Assembly: GCA_963813315.1 (NCBI GenBank) | Contig: CAWEYO010000001.1 | Coordinates: 1-64,000 of the forward strand | DNA length: 64,000 bases | Direction of reading: 5' to 3' | DNA from: CAWEYO01 sp963813315 | GTDB lineage: Bacteria; Pseudomonadota; Alphaproteobacteria; Rhizobiales; Rhizobiaceae | In this document: positions 55,403 to 63,265 of the stretch, in pieces | How positions within the stretch are numbered: position 1 is the first letter of the stretch | Layout: each line of letters opens with the position of its first letter | The notes under the pieces: generated by a model | The model's input: the letters and a program-made list of their open reading frames with translations, nothing else | Database searches by the model: none | Told to the model about the DNA's origin: nothing | Translations under genes and position numbers: made by a program

Positions 55403-57043
55403 GTGACGGCCAAGCAAATCAAGTTCTCCTCCGAGGCCCGCGATAGAATGCTTCGCGGCGTCGATACTCTTGCGAGCGCCGTAAGCGTCACGCTTGGGCC
55501 GCGGGGCCGCAATGTCGCGATTGACCGACCTTTTGGCGCAAAGATTACGAAGGACGGCGTATCCGTCGCCAGGGAGGTCGAGCTCGGAGACAAGTTCGAG
55601 GACATGGGCGTGCGGATGGTGAGGGAGATCGCCACCAAGGCTTCCTATCAGGCTGGCGACGGCACGACGACCGCCGTGGTCCTTGCCCGCGCGATCCTCC
55701 GAAACGGGGCAAGGGCAGTCGCTGCAGGCATGAATCCGATGGACCTGAAGCGCGGGATCGACCGCGCGATCGAGGCGGTTGTGGCGGAGCTCAAGCGGAA
55801 TGCCAGGACTGTCGGCTCGAGCGTCGAGATCGCGCAAATCGGCACCATCGCCGCGAATGGCGACGTGGAGGTGGGAGACATCATAGCCGATGCGATGGAC
55901 AAAGTCGGGAAGAACGGCGTCATTCTGGTCGAAGAAGGCACAACGCTTGAGACTGAGCTCGAAGTTGTGAAAGGGATTCAGTTCGACCGCAGCTATATCT
56001 CCCCACATTTCGTCACGAACCGAAACAAGATGCAGGTGGAAATGGAAGACGCCTACATCCTGACAAGCGAGAGGAAGCTTTCCAATATCGAGGCTTTGCT
56101 ACCGTTACTGGAGAAAGTTGTTCAGTCCGCAAGGCCGCTTCTCATCATCGCGGACGACTACGAGGCTGAAGTGACAGCGGCGCTTGTCATCAACAAACTG
56201 CGCGGCGGTCTCAAGGTTGCCGCCGTGAAGGCCCCAGCCTATGGCGAGCTGCGCAAGTCGATACTGCAAGACATCGCGCTGGTCGCGGGTGGAACCGTCT
56301 TTTCCGACGAACTTGGTATCAAGCTCGAAAACCTGGACATTGACTTCCTCGGACGCGCCAGGAAGGTGACGGTCGACAAGCAGCACACCACCATCGTGGG
56401 AGATGCGAGCGGCAGCGGAGAAGTCGATGCTCGCATCGCACAAATTGAGCGTCAGCTCGAAGAGACAATTTCCGACCATGATCGCGAGAAGCTGCAGGAG
56501 CGGCGCGCAAGGCTTGCCGGGGGCATAGCCATTGTCCGCGTCGGCGGCGCTACCGAAATCGAAGTCAGGGAGAAGAAGGATCGTCTTCGAAACGCCATTC
56601 GCGCTACGCGTGCCGCGGTAGAGGAAGGCATCCTTGCGGGCGGCGGCGTCGCGTTGTTGAGGGCGAGCAGCGCAATACGCAGTCTCAAGACCGACAATTA
56701 CGATCAAAATGCTGGCATCGAGATTGTCCGGGATGCGATCACTTGGCCGGCGCGACAGATTGCGATGAACGCCGGCGCCGATGGTTCCGCTGTCGTGGCG
56801 AAAATCCTCGAGAAAAGTGACGGCGGCTTCGGATACGACGCCCAAACAGGTCAATATGGTGATCTGTTATCGATGGGCGTCATCGACCCCGTCAAGGTCG
56901 TGCGTTCGGCCGTTCAGGGCGCGGGTTCAGTGGCTGGTCTGCTCATCACCACCGAGGTCATGGTGGCCGAGGTTCCCGGTCCGCCGCCACCCGAGCTTCC
57001 AGGCCATCACGACCATGAAGACCATCTCGACATGGAGTTTTGA
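55403..57043 (+). CDS. groEL: GroEL-type chaperonin, solitary divergent copy
   Basis: The 546-residue protein starts at GTG 55403 with GGGAGGAAT upstream. ATP-site and domain motifs are present: VTLGPRGRNVAIDRPFG, AGDGTTTAVVLARAI, IKLENLDIDFLGRARKV-type apical segment, RVGGATEIEVREKKDR and VEEGILAGGGVALL. The tail GHHDHEDHLDMEF replaces the usual Gly-Met repeats and is rich in His and Asp. No groES lies beside it. It is divergent from the oxidase block and precedes two irr genes, which suggests a special client set such as metalloenzymes of that block. Confidence 0.9.
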   Translation: MTAKQIKFSSEARDRMLRGVDTLASAVSVTLGPRGRNVAIDRPFGAKITKDGVSVAREVELGDKFEDMGVRMVREIATKASYQAGDGTTTAVVLARAILRNGARAVAAGMNPMDLKRGIDRAIEAVVAELKRNARTVGSSVEIAQIGTIAANGDVEVGDIIADAMDKVGKNGVILVEEGTTLETELEVVKGIQFDRSYISPHFVTNRNKMQVEMEDAYILTSERKLSNIEALLPLLEKVVQSARPLLIIADDYEAEVTAALVINKLRGGLKVAAVKAPAYGELRKSILQDIALVAGGTVFSDELGIKLENLDIDFLGRARKVTVDKQHTTIVGDASGSGEVDARIAQIERQLEETISDHDREKLQERRARLAGGIAIVRVGGATEIEVREKKDRLRNAIRATRAAVEEGILAGGGVALLRASSAIRSLKTDNYDQNAGIEIVRDAITWPARQIAMNAGADGSAVVAKILEKSDGGFGYDAQTGQYGDLLSMGVIDPVKVVRSAVQGAGSVAGLLITTEVMVAEVPGPPPPELPGHHDHEDHLDMEF

Positions 57044-57204
57044 TCGCGCCGGCAGCGTACACTTTTCCGTGTTGGGAACCAAAAGTCTCCGGATTTGAAG
57101 ACCTGATAGCAGAGGCTTTGCGGCGCGCGACTTGCGATAACTAAGCTTCTAGTCTATCCAAGTATCGACGAATGACGATGCAAGCGCGCAAGGTCTGAGC
57201 CGGA

Positions 57205-57636
57205 ATGAAACATGCCACCGCCGAAATGCTCAAGCCCGCTGAGTGGGTGTCGGAGCATCTGCGTCATGCCGGGTTGCGTCCAACGCGCCAGCGCGTTGAT
57301 TTGGGGCGAGTCCTTTTCGCCAAAGGCAACCGGCATATTTCTGTGGAGGAACTACACACGGAGGCACAAGCCGCCGGGTTCCGCGTATCACTCGCGACAG
57401 TCTACAATGCGTTGCACAGGTTCACCGAGGCCGGACTTTTGCTCGAGGTCATTCTCGACAATGGCCGCACCTATTTCGATACGAACCTGAGTGATCATCA
57501 CCACTTCTTTGTCGAGGGCGAAGGACGGCTTATCGATGTCGTCGCCGACATCGGTGTCGATCGCTTGCCGAAACCTCCCGAAGGCATGGAGATCACGTCG
57601 GTTGAACTGATCATGCGCGTGCGCCGCCGGCACTGA
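57205..57636 (+). CDS. irr: Irr-type Fur family regulator (first copy)
   Basis: The 143-residue protein has a winged helix with HLRHAGLRPTRQRVDLGRVL and the recognition part RVSLATVYNALHRFTEAGLL. The dimer domain carries DHHHFFVEGEGRLIDV, the three-His stretch typical of Irr, and lacks the Cys pairs of classical Fur. Irr responds to haem and iron status and binds iron-control elements. Likely sites are at 42837, 63119 and perhaps 55245. The second copy lies 213 bases downstream in the same direction. Confidence 0.85.
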   Translation: MKHATAEMLKPAEWVSEHLRHAGLRPTRQRVDLGRVLFAKGNRHISVEELHTEAQAAGFRVSLATVYNALHRFTEAGLLLEVILDNGRTYFDTNLSDHHHFFVEGEGRLIDVVADIGVDRLPKPPEGMEITSVELIMRVRRRH

Positions 57637-57644
57637 TCCGGAGC

Positions 57645-57733
57645 ATCGGACCCGAAAGTGGAAACCGTGAGTGCCGGAAGCGGAGAGGACCGCCATTGCA
57701 GCCCGGCATGATCTGAATCCCGACACACCCTAA
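57645..57733. repeat. Partial copies of repeat families B and C
   Basis: AGCATCGGACCCGAAAGTGG is a piece of family B. It is followed by GAGTGCCGGAAGCGG...ATGATCTGAATCCC...ACACACCCTA, the right end of family C. It lies between the two irr genes. Confidence 0.65.
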
Positions 57734-57849
57734 TGAAGTTGCGATTGCCGAAGGCTCTGGCCTATCGGATTTATTCTGCATAAGATGAAGTCTCAATTTG
57801 ATGTGCTGTACCATCGATGGAATTCGGTTGGGCAATCGGAGCTTCGGGA

Positions 57850-58251
57850 ATGGCTGATCGGATCGCGCTGGAACTGCGCCACGCCGGCCTTCGTCCGACG
57901 CGTCAGCGCGTCCAGTTGAGCAGCATTCTTTTCGCCAAAGGCTATCGCCATCTTTCGGCGGAGGATCTGCATGCTGAAGCGGAGGCGGCCGGCGTCCATG
58001 TCTCCCTGGCCACGGTCTACAACGTGCTTCACAAGTTCACCAGGGCTGGACTTCTGCGTGTAGTCGCTGTCGACAGCAGCCGTGCCTATTTCGACACCAA
58101 TGTCAGCGATCACCATCACTTCTTCGTCGAGGACGATGGACAACTGATCGACCTGATCGGCGATATCGGTATCAAGCACTTGCCGGAACCTCCCGAGGGA
58201 ACGGAGATAACAGCCGTTGAATTGGTGGTGCGCGTACGCCGTCTGCCGTGA
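57850..58251 (+). CDS. Irr-type Fur family regulator (second copy)
   Basis: The 133-residue protein starts at ATG 57850 with GGAG eight bases upstream; ATG 57817 is an alternative. Motifs parallel the first copy: LRHAGLRPTRQRVQLSSILF, HVSLATVYNVLHKFTRAGLL and DHHHFFVEDDGQLIDL, about two-thirds identical by eye. No Cys zinc site is present. Tandem Irr paralogues may divide responses between iron and another signal. Confidence 0.82.
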   Translation: MADRIALELRHAGLRPTRQRVQLSSILFAKGYRHLSAEDLHAEAEAAGVHVSLATVYNVLHKFTRAGLLRVVAVDSSRAYFDTNVSDHHHFFVEDDGQLIDLIGDIGIKHLPEPPEGTEITAVELVVRVRRLP

Positions 58252-58299
58252 CTGTCTGGGGCTATGCCAGGTTCACGATGGGCTGCGAATTGGCCAGTC

Positions 58300-58353
58300 G
58301 CAGCACCTCTCCGACTTCATCGCAGCCTACAATTTCGGCCGTCGACTTAAAAA
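58300..58353 (+). mobile_element. Short IS481 transposase footprint
   Basis: In the plus strand about 17 codons read QHLSDFIAAYNFGRRLK, matching HLADFIAAYNFGRRLK of the fragment at 4967-5395. Nothing else of the transposase remains, so this is a worn relic downstream of the second irr gene and next to the tRNA gene. Confidence 0.7.
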
Positions 58354-58408
58354 TGCGACATGAAGCCGGCCGTCAGTATGTAAGTACTGGAAATCATTGA
58401 GAGAAAAA

Positions 58409-58485
58409 TGGTACGGTTGGGTGGTCTCGAACCACCGACCTCAGGATCCACAATCCTGCGCTCTAACCAACTGAGCTACAACCGC
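58409..58485 (-). tRNA. tRNA-His (GTG)
   Basis: On the minus strand a 77-base cloverleaf starts GCGGTTGTAGCTCAGTTGG and ends CAACCGTACCA. The acceptor stem GCGGTTG/CAACCGT, D stem GCTC/GAGC, anticodon stem CAGGA/TCCTG with loop TTGTGGA (anticodon GTG) and T arm GGTGG-TTCGAGA-CCACC all pair. The discriminator is A and CCA is encoded, as expected for alphaproteobacterial tRNA-His without an encoded extra 5-prime G. Confidence 0.95.
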
Positions 58486-58596
58486 ACACGCCAGCGTCTG
58501 GCGAAGCGTCCTTACGGACAAATCGGGCATTTTTCAAGGCCCGTGAAGGCCCGCGCCCCGCCAATCTGTTGGCAAGTCTGTCCACCCGGCAGGAAA

Positions 58597-58620
58597 AAGG
58601 CCGGGATGAAACCCGGCCTT
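58597..58620 (-). terminator. Intrinsic terminator of the phasin gene
   Basis: On the minus strand AAGGCCGGG and CCCGGCCTT pair around a six-base loop and are followed by TTT, giving a classic terminator about 100 bases after the phasin stop. Confidence 0.85.
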
Positions 58621-58717
58621 GCTGCTGCAGCCTAGGATAAGCCGCGGTTCTCGACTGCATGATCGTTCCAACAGCCTGCAATGCGGGCTGCCGGAATCGC
58701 GACCACGCTCCGGCGGA

Positions 58718-59182
58718 TTACGCGACCTTCAGTTCCTTCAGCGCCCTCTCGAAGGCTACCTTGACCGGCTTAGCAACTTCGCTGGTCGCCTTGCTGGTCA
58801 ACGTCTGGAATTCCTTGGCCTGCTCAACCGACATCTCGACGCGCTTGCGCATGAATGCGGTCTGCAGTTCGATCAGATCCGAGAGCGACCTAACGCCGAT
58901 GAGTGCTTCGAGGTGCGAGAAATTGGCCTCGGCATTGGCGCGCATCGCGGCAATCGTCTTCAGCGACAGTTCGCTGCCGACCGACTTCGCGGTCTCGAAA
59001 GTGGACTCGATAGCCTTCTGGGCTTCCTCGGCGCCGGTCTTCATCTTGGCATAAGCCTCCTTCGACTGCTCGACGCCCTGTTCGGCGATGGAGCGAAGCT
59101 GGTCGGTGGCCTTGCTGGGATCAAACGCCGGGAATTCAAAGTTTTCAACAGGTTCGCCGGTCTTGATTGCAGTCTTGGACAT
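58718..59182 (-). CDS. Phasin family protein
   Basis: The 154-residue protein starts at 59182 (MSKTAIKTGEPVENFEFPAF) with AAGGATAGGA upstream. It is mostly amphipathic helix: QGVEQSKEAYAKMKTGAEEA, TIAAMRANAEANFSHLEAL and the phasin stretch LIELQTAFMRKRVEMSVEQA followed by KEFQTLTSKATSEVAKPV. Phasins coat polyhydroxybutyrate granules and regulate their size. It is a single gene with its own terminator. Confidence 0.88.
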   Translation of the reverse strand: MSKTAIKTGEPVENFEFPAFDPSKATDQLRSIAEQGVEQSKEAYAKMKTGAEEAQKAIESTFETAKSVGSELSLKTIAAMRANAEANFSHLEALIGVRSLSDLIELQTAFMRKRVEMSVEQAKEFQTLTSKATSEVAKPVKVAFERALKELKVA

Positions 59183-59442
59183 ATTCCTATCCTTCTTCAT
59201 CGGTACTGGAGTGGGCCTGCATTCTATGACCCCCTAATATGACAGTTTTTTGTGCGTTGCAACAAGTTTGCTGCGGCGCACCACAAATTGTGATCAGGAT
59301 TAACCACACAGGCGGAATTCCTCGGGCAAAGGCGCAGATTTCTGGACGTTTTCGGCGTCACCTTTTATTAACGAAGCGTTAATTGCAGGCGTCCCAGGGG
59401 CGAAATCTCGAAAAGCGAATAGAGACGGGGCCGGTCAGCCAA

Positions 59443-62400
59443 ATGCGGTCAGTGACATACTCTTTCATCGACATCGCCGTTCTTGACGAGGTACGGCAGC
59501 GTTTCGCGGCCGGCGATGCGCTGGCCATCCTTTCGACCGACCTGGAGCAGGTGGTCTGGGCAAACGGCGCGGGCGCGGCGGTCTTCGGCTATCCGGACAT
59601 CGAAGCGATCATCGGCTCCGCCGCGCGGTTGCCGCTGGTAGCGCGCCGTCAGATCATGGCGACGGCCGGATATCCCGAAATCGGTCGCGACAAGGGTGTC
59701 GTCCTGCGCCTTGCAAGCGGCATCAGTAGCCGGGCCGTGTCGTTTCTTGCCAGTTCAATTCTCCTGCCCAGCGGCGACCAGGCGGTGCTACTGACGGTGC
59801 CCGCGTCGCGAGCGGCGTCGCGGAATGCCGGTGAAATAGCGGAAGGCGCGATCGGCGGCCTCAACGAGCCCGGACACTTTGCCGCTCTCGTGGACGCAAG
59901 TGGGGCGGTCTTCGCCGCTTCCGACGGCTTTGCCGAACTGGGCGTCACGGTGGAAACGCTCGGCACCCTTGTCAGGGAGGTGCGCAATGAAGCCGACCGG
60001 CTCGTAAAGCGGCTCATACCTGCCAAGCGGGGACGTCTGCCAGCCGGTTTCGCGAGGCTGACCGACGAGCCGGCGCTGCATCTGCTCATCGTGGTTGACG
60101 AGGTTCAGGCGGTGGCCGAAACCTCGTCGGGGGAGGGCACGCCTGCCGCGGTTTCGAAACCGTCGCCAGCGGATGACCTGACCGGGGAGCAAGCGGATAT
60201 TCCTTCCGCGCTACTGGCGAAACGCGGCATTGCGCCGGTCCGTTTTGTTTGGCGGACCGATCCCGAAGGCAGATTTAGTGCCATCTCACCGGAATTTGCC
60301 ACGGCAGTCGGCGCAGAAGCCGCCGATATTGTCGGCCGCGGGTTCCGCGACGTCTCCATAGCGTTCGGTTTCGATCCGGCGGGTGAAATCCCGGAGCTGC
60401 TGGAGCGTCGCGATACGTGGTCGGGCAGGACCGTGCTTTGGCCGGTTGCCGGCGCCGGTCTCAGAATTCCGGTCGATCTTGCTGCACTGCCGGTCTATGG
60501 CCGCGATCGCAATTTCGAAGGGTTTCGCGGCTTCGGTGTCGCCCGAGGCGGCGATGCAATCGACGACCCCGAGGCTTTGGGTCTGGTGCTGACATCAAAC
60601 CCGGCAGCGGTGGAAACCCCAGGCGAGCTGGTCACGAGGACATATGACGAGGATGGCGCCGCCGGGAGCGAAGCAGATGAGGGCGGACGGCCGGACGAAC
60701 CCTTGAAGGGTGACTTGCCGGGACCGGACCGGCGTGCCGCCGACAAGGTGATCAGGCTTGCGGAACATCGTGTGCCCGCCGGCGAAAAGGGCCTCTCCGC
60801 GGTCGAGCGCAACGCGTTCCGGGAAATCGGCGAGCGGCTGAAAAAGGAAGGTAAACTGGGCGAAGTGGTCGATGGCGCACCCGCTGCCGGGCGGGCTGGA
60901 GGAAACGCGCCGGCTTCGGATGCTGAAATGCAGGAAAGCGCGGTGTTGGCAGAGCAAGCTGGCTCTGCGCCGGATCACGGCGCGCTGCCGCCGCAGGCGG
61001 TTTCAGACCAGCCGGTAGGCAATGAGCATTCAGCGCCGGAACAGCCCACGAAAACCGAATTTCAGGCGCCGGCGCCACTCAGATTTCTGCCATCCGCCTT
61101 TTCGACGGGCGCCTTTCAGACGGGCGATGCAGCACGCGTCGATACCTCGATCCTGGAAAGGCTCCCGATTCCCCTGCTCGTCCATTCGGGCGACAAGTTG
61201 CACTATGCCAACCAGGAATTCCTGAAGTTGACCGGCTACCGGTCCATCGATGAACTGGCTTCGGCGGGCGGGCTCGAAACGCTTTTCGGTGAACCTTACC
61301 AGGGCGAGGACGCCAGCTCGGCCGGCGGCTCAAGAATGAGGCTGCTCAGCCAGGACGGCGACGAATTTCCTGTCGAGGCGCATCTGCAGTCCGTTCCCTG
61401 GAACGGGGGCAAGGCGCTGCTTCTCGCGCTGCGCAAGTCCGCTCTCGACCCGGCGGCCGCTGTGTCTTCGGATGCCCCGGCAATCGCCGAACTTCAGGCG
61501 CGCGTCGACGAGATGCGGGCGATCATCGACACAGCAACGGACGGGGTCGTCCTGATCGCAGCGGACGGGACGATACGATCCATCAGCCGGCCGGCGGAGG
61601 CGCTGTTTGGCTTCGACAATGACGCGGTGGCAGGCAAGCCCTTCGCCTCGCTGTTTGCCATTGAAAGCCAGCGTGCGGCACAGGACTATCTCAACGGCCT
61701 TACCGACCACGGCGTCGCCAGTGTGCTGAATGACGGGCGCGAGGTAATCGGCAGGGAGGCGCAAGGCCGTTTCATTCCGCTCTTCATGACGATCGGCCGT
61801 TTGCCTGATGACAGCGGCTATTGTGCCGTCGTGCGGGACATCACCCCGTGGAAGCGCGCGGAGGAGGAGCTCAGGCAGGCGCGCGCGCAGGCCGAACGCA
61901 CTTCCTCGCAGAAGACCGACTTTCTTGCCCGCATCAGCCACGAGATACGTACGCCGCTCAACGCCATCATCGGATTCTCGGAACTGATGATCGACGAGAA
62001 GTTCGGACCCGTCGGCAATGACCGCTACCGCGACTATCTGCGCGACGTCAACCGCTCGGGCAACCACGTTCTCGATCTGGTCAACGACCTGCTCGACATC
62101 TCCAAAATCGAGGCCGGCGAGCAGGACATGGCGTATGAAGCAGTGTCGCTGAACGATACGCTCGCCGAAACAGTCGCCATGATGCAGCCGCAGGCCAATC
62201 GCGAGCGCGTCATTATCCGTTCCAGCTTTGCCTCGCGGTTGCCGGAGGTGGTGGCCGACCTCCGCAGCGTCAGGCAGATCGCGCTCAATCTCCTTGCCAA
62301 TGCGGTTCGCTACACGCAAGCCGGAGGGCAGGTTATCGTTTCGACCGCCTATGAACCGAGCGGCGATATCGTGATGCGCGTGCGTGACACCGGCATCGGC

Positions 62401-62610
62401 ATGAGCCAGGCCGAGATCGAACAGGCACTGAAGCCGTTCAAGCAGATCAACGCACTGAAGCGGGCGCGCGGCGACGGCACAGGGCTTGGCCTGCCGCTGA
62501 CCAAGGCGATGGTCGAGGCCAACCGCGCGAAGTTCTCCATCCTGTCGACGCCCGGAGAGGGGACTTTGGTTGAGGTTACCTTCCCCTCGACCCGGGTGCT
62601 GGCCGACTAG
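59443..62610 (+). CDS. PAS-domain sensor histidine kinase, PdhS-like
   Basis: The product has about 1055 residues. The N-terminal sensor part starts MRSVTYSFIDIAVLDEVRQR. Alanine-rich linkers and at least two PAS domains follow (ILERLPIPLLVHSGDKLHYA near 570; DTATDGVVLIAADGTIRSIS near 705). HisKA reads RISHEIRTPLNAIIGFSELM with the phospho-His near 830. The ATPase part has ALNLLANAVRYT, VRDTGIGMS and GDGTGLGLPLTKAMVEANR. The kinase core resembles rhizobial PdhS/PleC/DivJ proteins that act on DivK and cell polarity. The frame extends upstream to 59383, so the start is uncertain. The stop TAG is shared with repeat family C. Confidence 0.85.
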   Translation: MRSVTYSFIDIAVLDEVRQRFAAGDALAILSTDLEQVVWANGAGAAVFGYPDIEAIIGSAARLPLVARRQIMATAGYPEIGRDKGVVLRLASGISSRAVSFLASSILLPSGDQAVLLTVPASRAASRNAGEIAEGAIGGLNEPGHFAALVDASGAVFAASDGFAELGVTVETLGTLVREVRNEADRLVKRLIPAKRGRLPAGFARLTDEPALHLLIVVDEVQAVAETSSGEGTPAAVSKPSPADDLTGEQADIPSALLAKRGIAPVRFVWRTDPEGRFSAISPEFATAVGAEAADIVGRGFRDVSIAFGFDPAGEIPELLERRDTWSGRTVLWPVAGAGLRIPVDLAALPVYGRDRNFEGFRGFGVARGGDAIDDPEALGLVLTSNPAAVETPGELVTRTYDEDGAAGSEADEGGRPDEPLKGDLPGPDRRAADKVIRLAEHRVPAGEKGLSAVERNAFREIGERLKKEGKLGEVVDGAPAAGRAGGNAPASDAEMQESAVLAEQAGSAPDHGALPPQAVSDQPVGNEHSAPEQPTKTEFQAPAPLRFLPSAFSTGAFQTGDAARVDTSILERLPIPLLVHSGDKLHYANQEFLKLTGYRSIDELASAGGLETLFGEPYQGEDASSAGGSRMRLLSQDGDEFPVEAHLQSVPWNGGKALLLALRKSALDPAAAVSSDAPAIAELQARVDEMRAIIDTATDGVVLIAADGTIRSISRPAEALFGFDNDAVAGKPFASLFAIESQRAAQDYLNGLTDHGVASVLNDGREVIGREAQGRFIPLFMTIGRLPDDSGYCAVVRDITPWKRAEEELRQARAQAERTSSQKTDFLARISHEIRTPLNAIIGFSELMIDEKFGPVGNDRYRDYLRDVNRSGNHVLDLVNDLLDISKIEAGEQDMAYEAVSLNDTLAETVAMMQPQANRERVIIRSSFASRLPEVVADLRSVRQIALNLLANAVRYTQAGGQVIVSTAYEPSGDIVMRVRDTGIGMSQAEIEQALKPFKQINALKRARGDGTGLGLPLTKAMVEANRAKFSILSTPGEGTLVEVTFPSTRVLAD

Positions 62611-63265
62611 GGTGTGTCGAGATTCAGGTCAGGCCGAGCCGAAAATGACGGTTTTCTGCGCTTCCGAGTGGGACGTTTCCGCACCGGGATGATGAGGAGA
62701 CGGACGCTGCCGCCAATCGCCGTCGCTTGTGATTGCCGAATCCCTCCCTGCATCGTCATCCTCGGGCTTGACCCGAGGATCCATGCCGGAACGCTCATCA
62801 TGGGTGAGGCGGTTGGCACTCTAGAACGCCGCGCGCTGCCTTCATGTTCAGGCATGGATCCCAGGGTCCGCGCCTTCGCTGCGCTTCGGCTCCGCCCTGG
62901 GATGACGAAGAGAGAGGGACGTTTCTGCTCTGGGACAGAGTGGTCTAGATAGGGTGTGCTGAGGTTCAGGTGATGCCGGACTGCAAATGCCGGAACGTCG
63001 CGGCAGCACTGATTCCATTCGGTCGATCGATGCGTCCGGTGCTCTAACGTCGAATTTTGGTGAGCAAATGATCGGACGGTTTGGGTCAAGTCCTTGAAAC
63101 CAGTGTAAATTACTCCAGTTTAGAATAATTCCAAATAGTTGAATTCATTAGTCTTTCTCTTGACGCTCGAATTGAATTCGCTCAATAGACAATGGCGGTT
63201 CCCGAAATCGGGGCCGGCGACGATCGTCCTCGGGGCCTTGAACCCCATTGGTCAGGAGACAGATA
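62611..63265. other. Repeat-rich gap before the iron transporter
   Basis: The first 40 bases are a family C left end beginning at the kinase stop codon. At 62751-62795 and 62850-62910 lies an inverted pair built on CGTCATCCTCGGGCTTGACC and its partner TGGGATGACG, a repeat type frequent in rhizobial intergenic DNA. A second family C left end begins near 62953. The rest leads into the Irr-like box and the substrate-binding protein gene. No gene was recognised. Confidence 0.65.
63119..63135. promoter_or_regulatory. Irr-box-like palindrome upstream of the iron-binding protein
   Basis: TTTAGAATAATTCCAAA is an imperfect palindrome with one mismatched pair, lying about 130 bases before the ATG of an iron ABC binding-protein gene. 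Half-sites equal those at 42837-42851. Irr or another iron regulator is the expected binder. Confidence 0.65.

Noticed and set aside
54482..56008. 508-codon extension of the cupredoxin-like gene on the minus strand
   Set aside because: The part beyond 55201 runs antisense to groEL. The signal peptide and GGGAG ribosome site place the real start at 55201.
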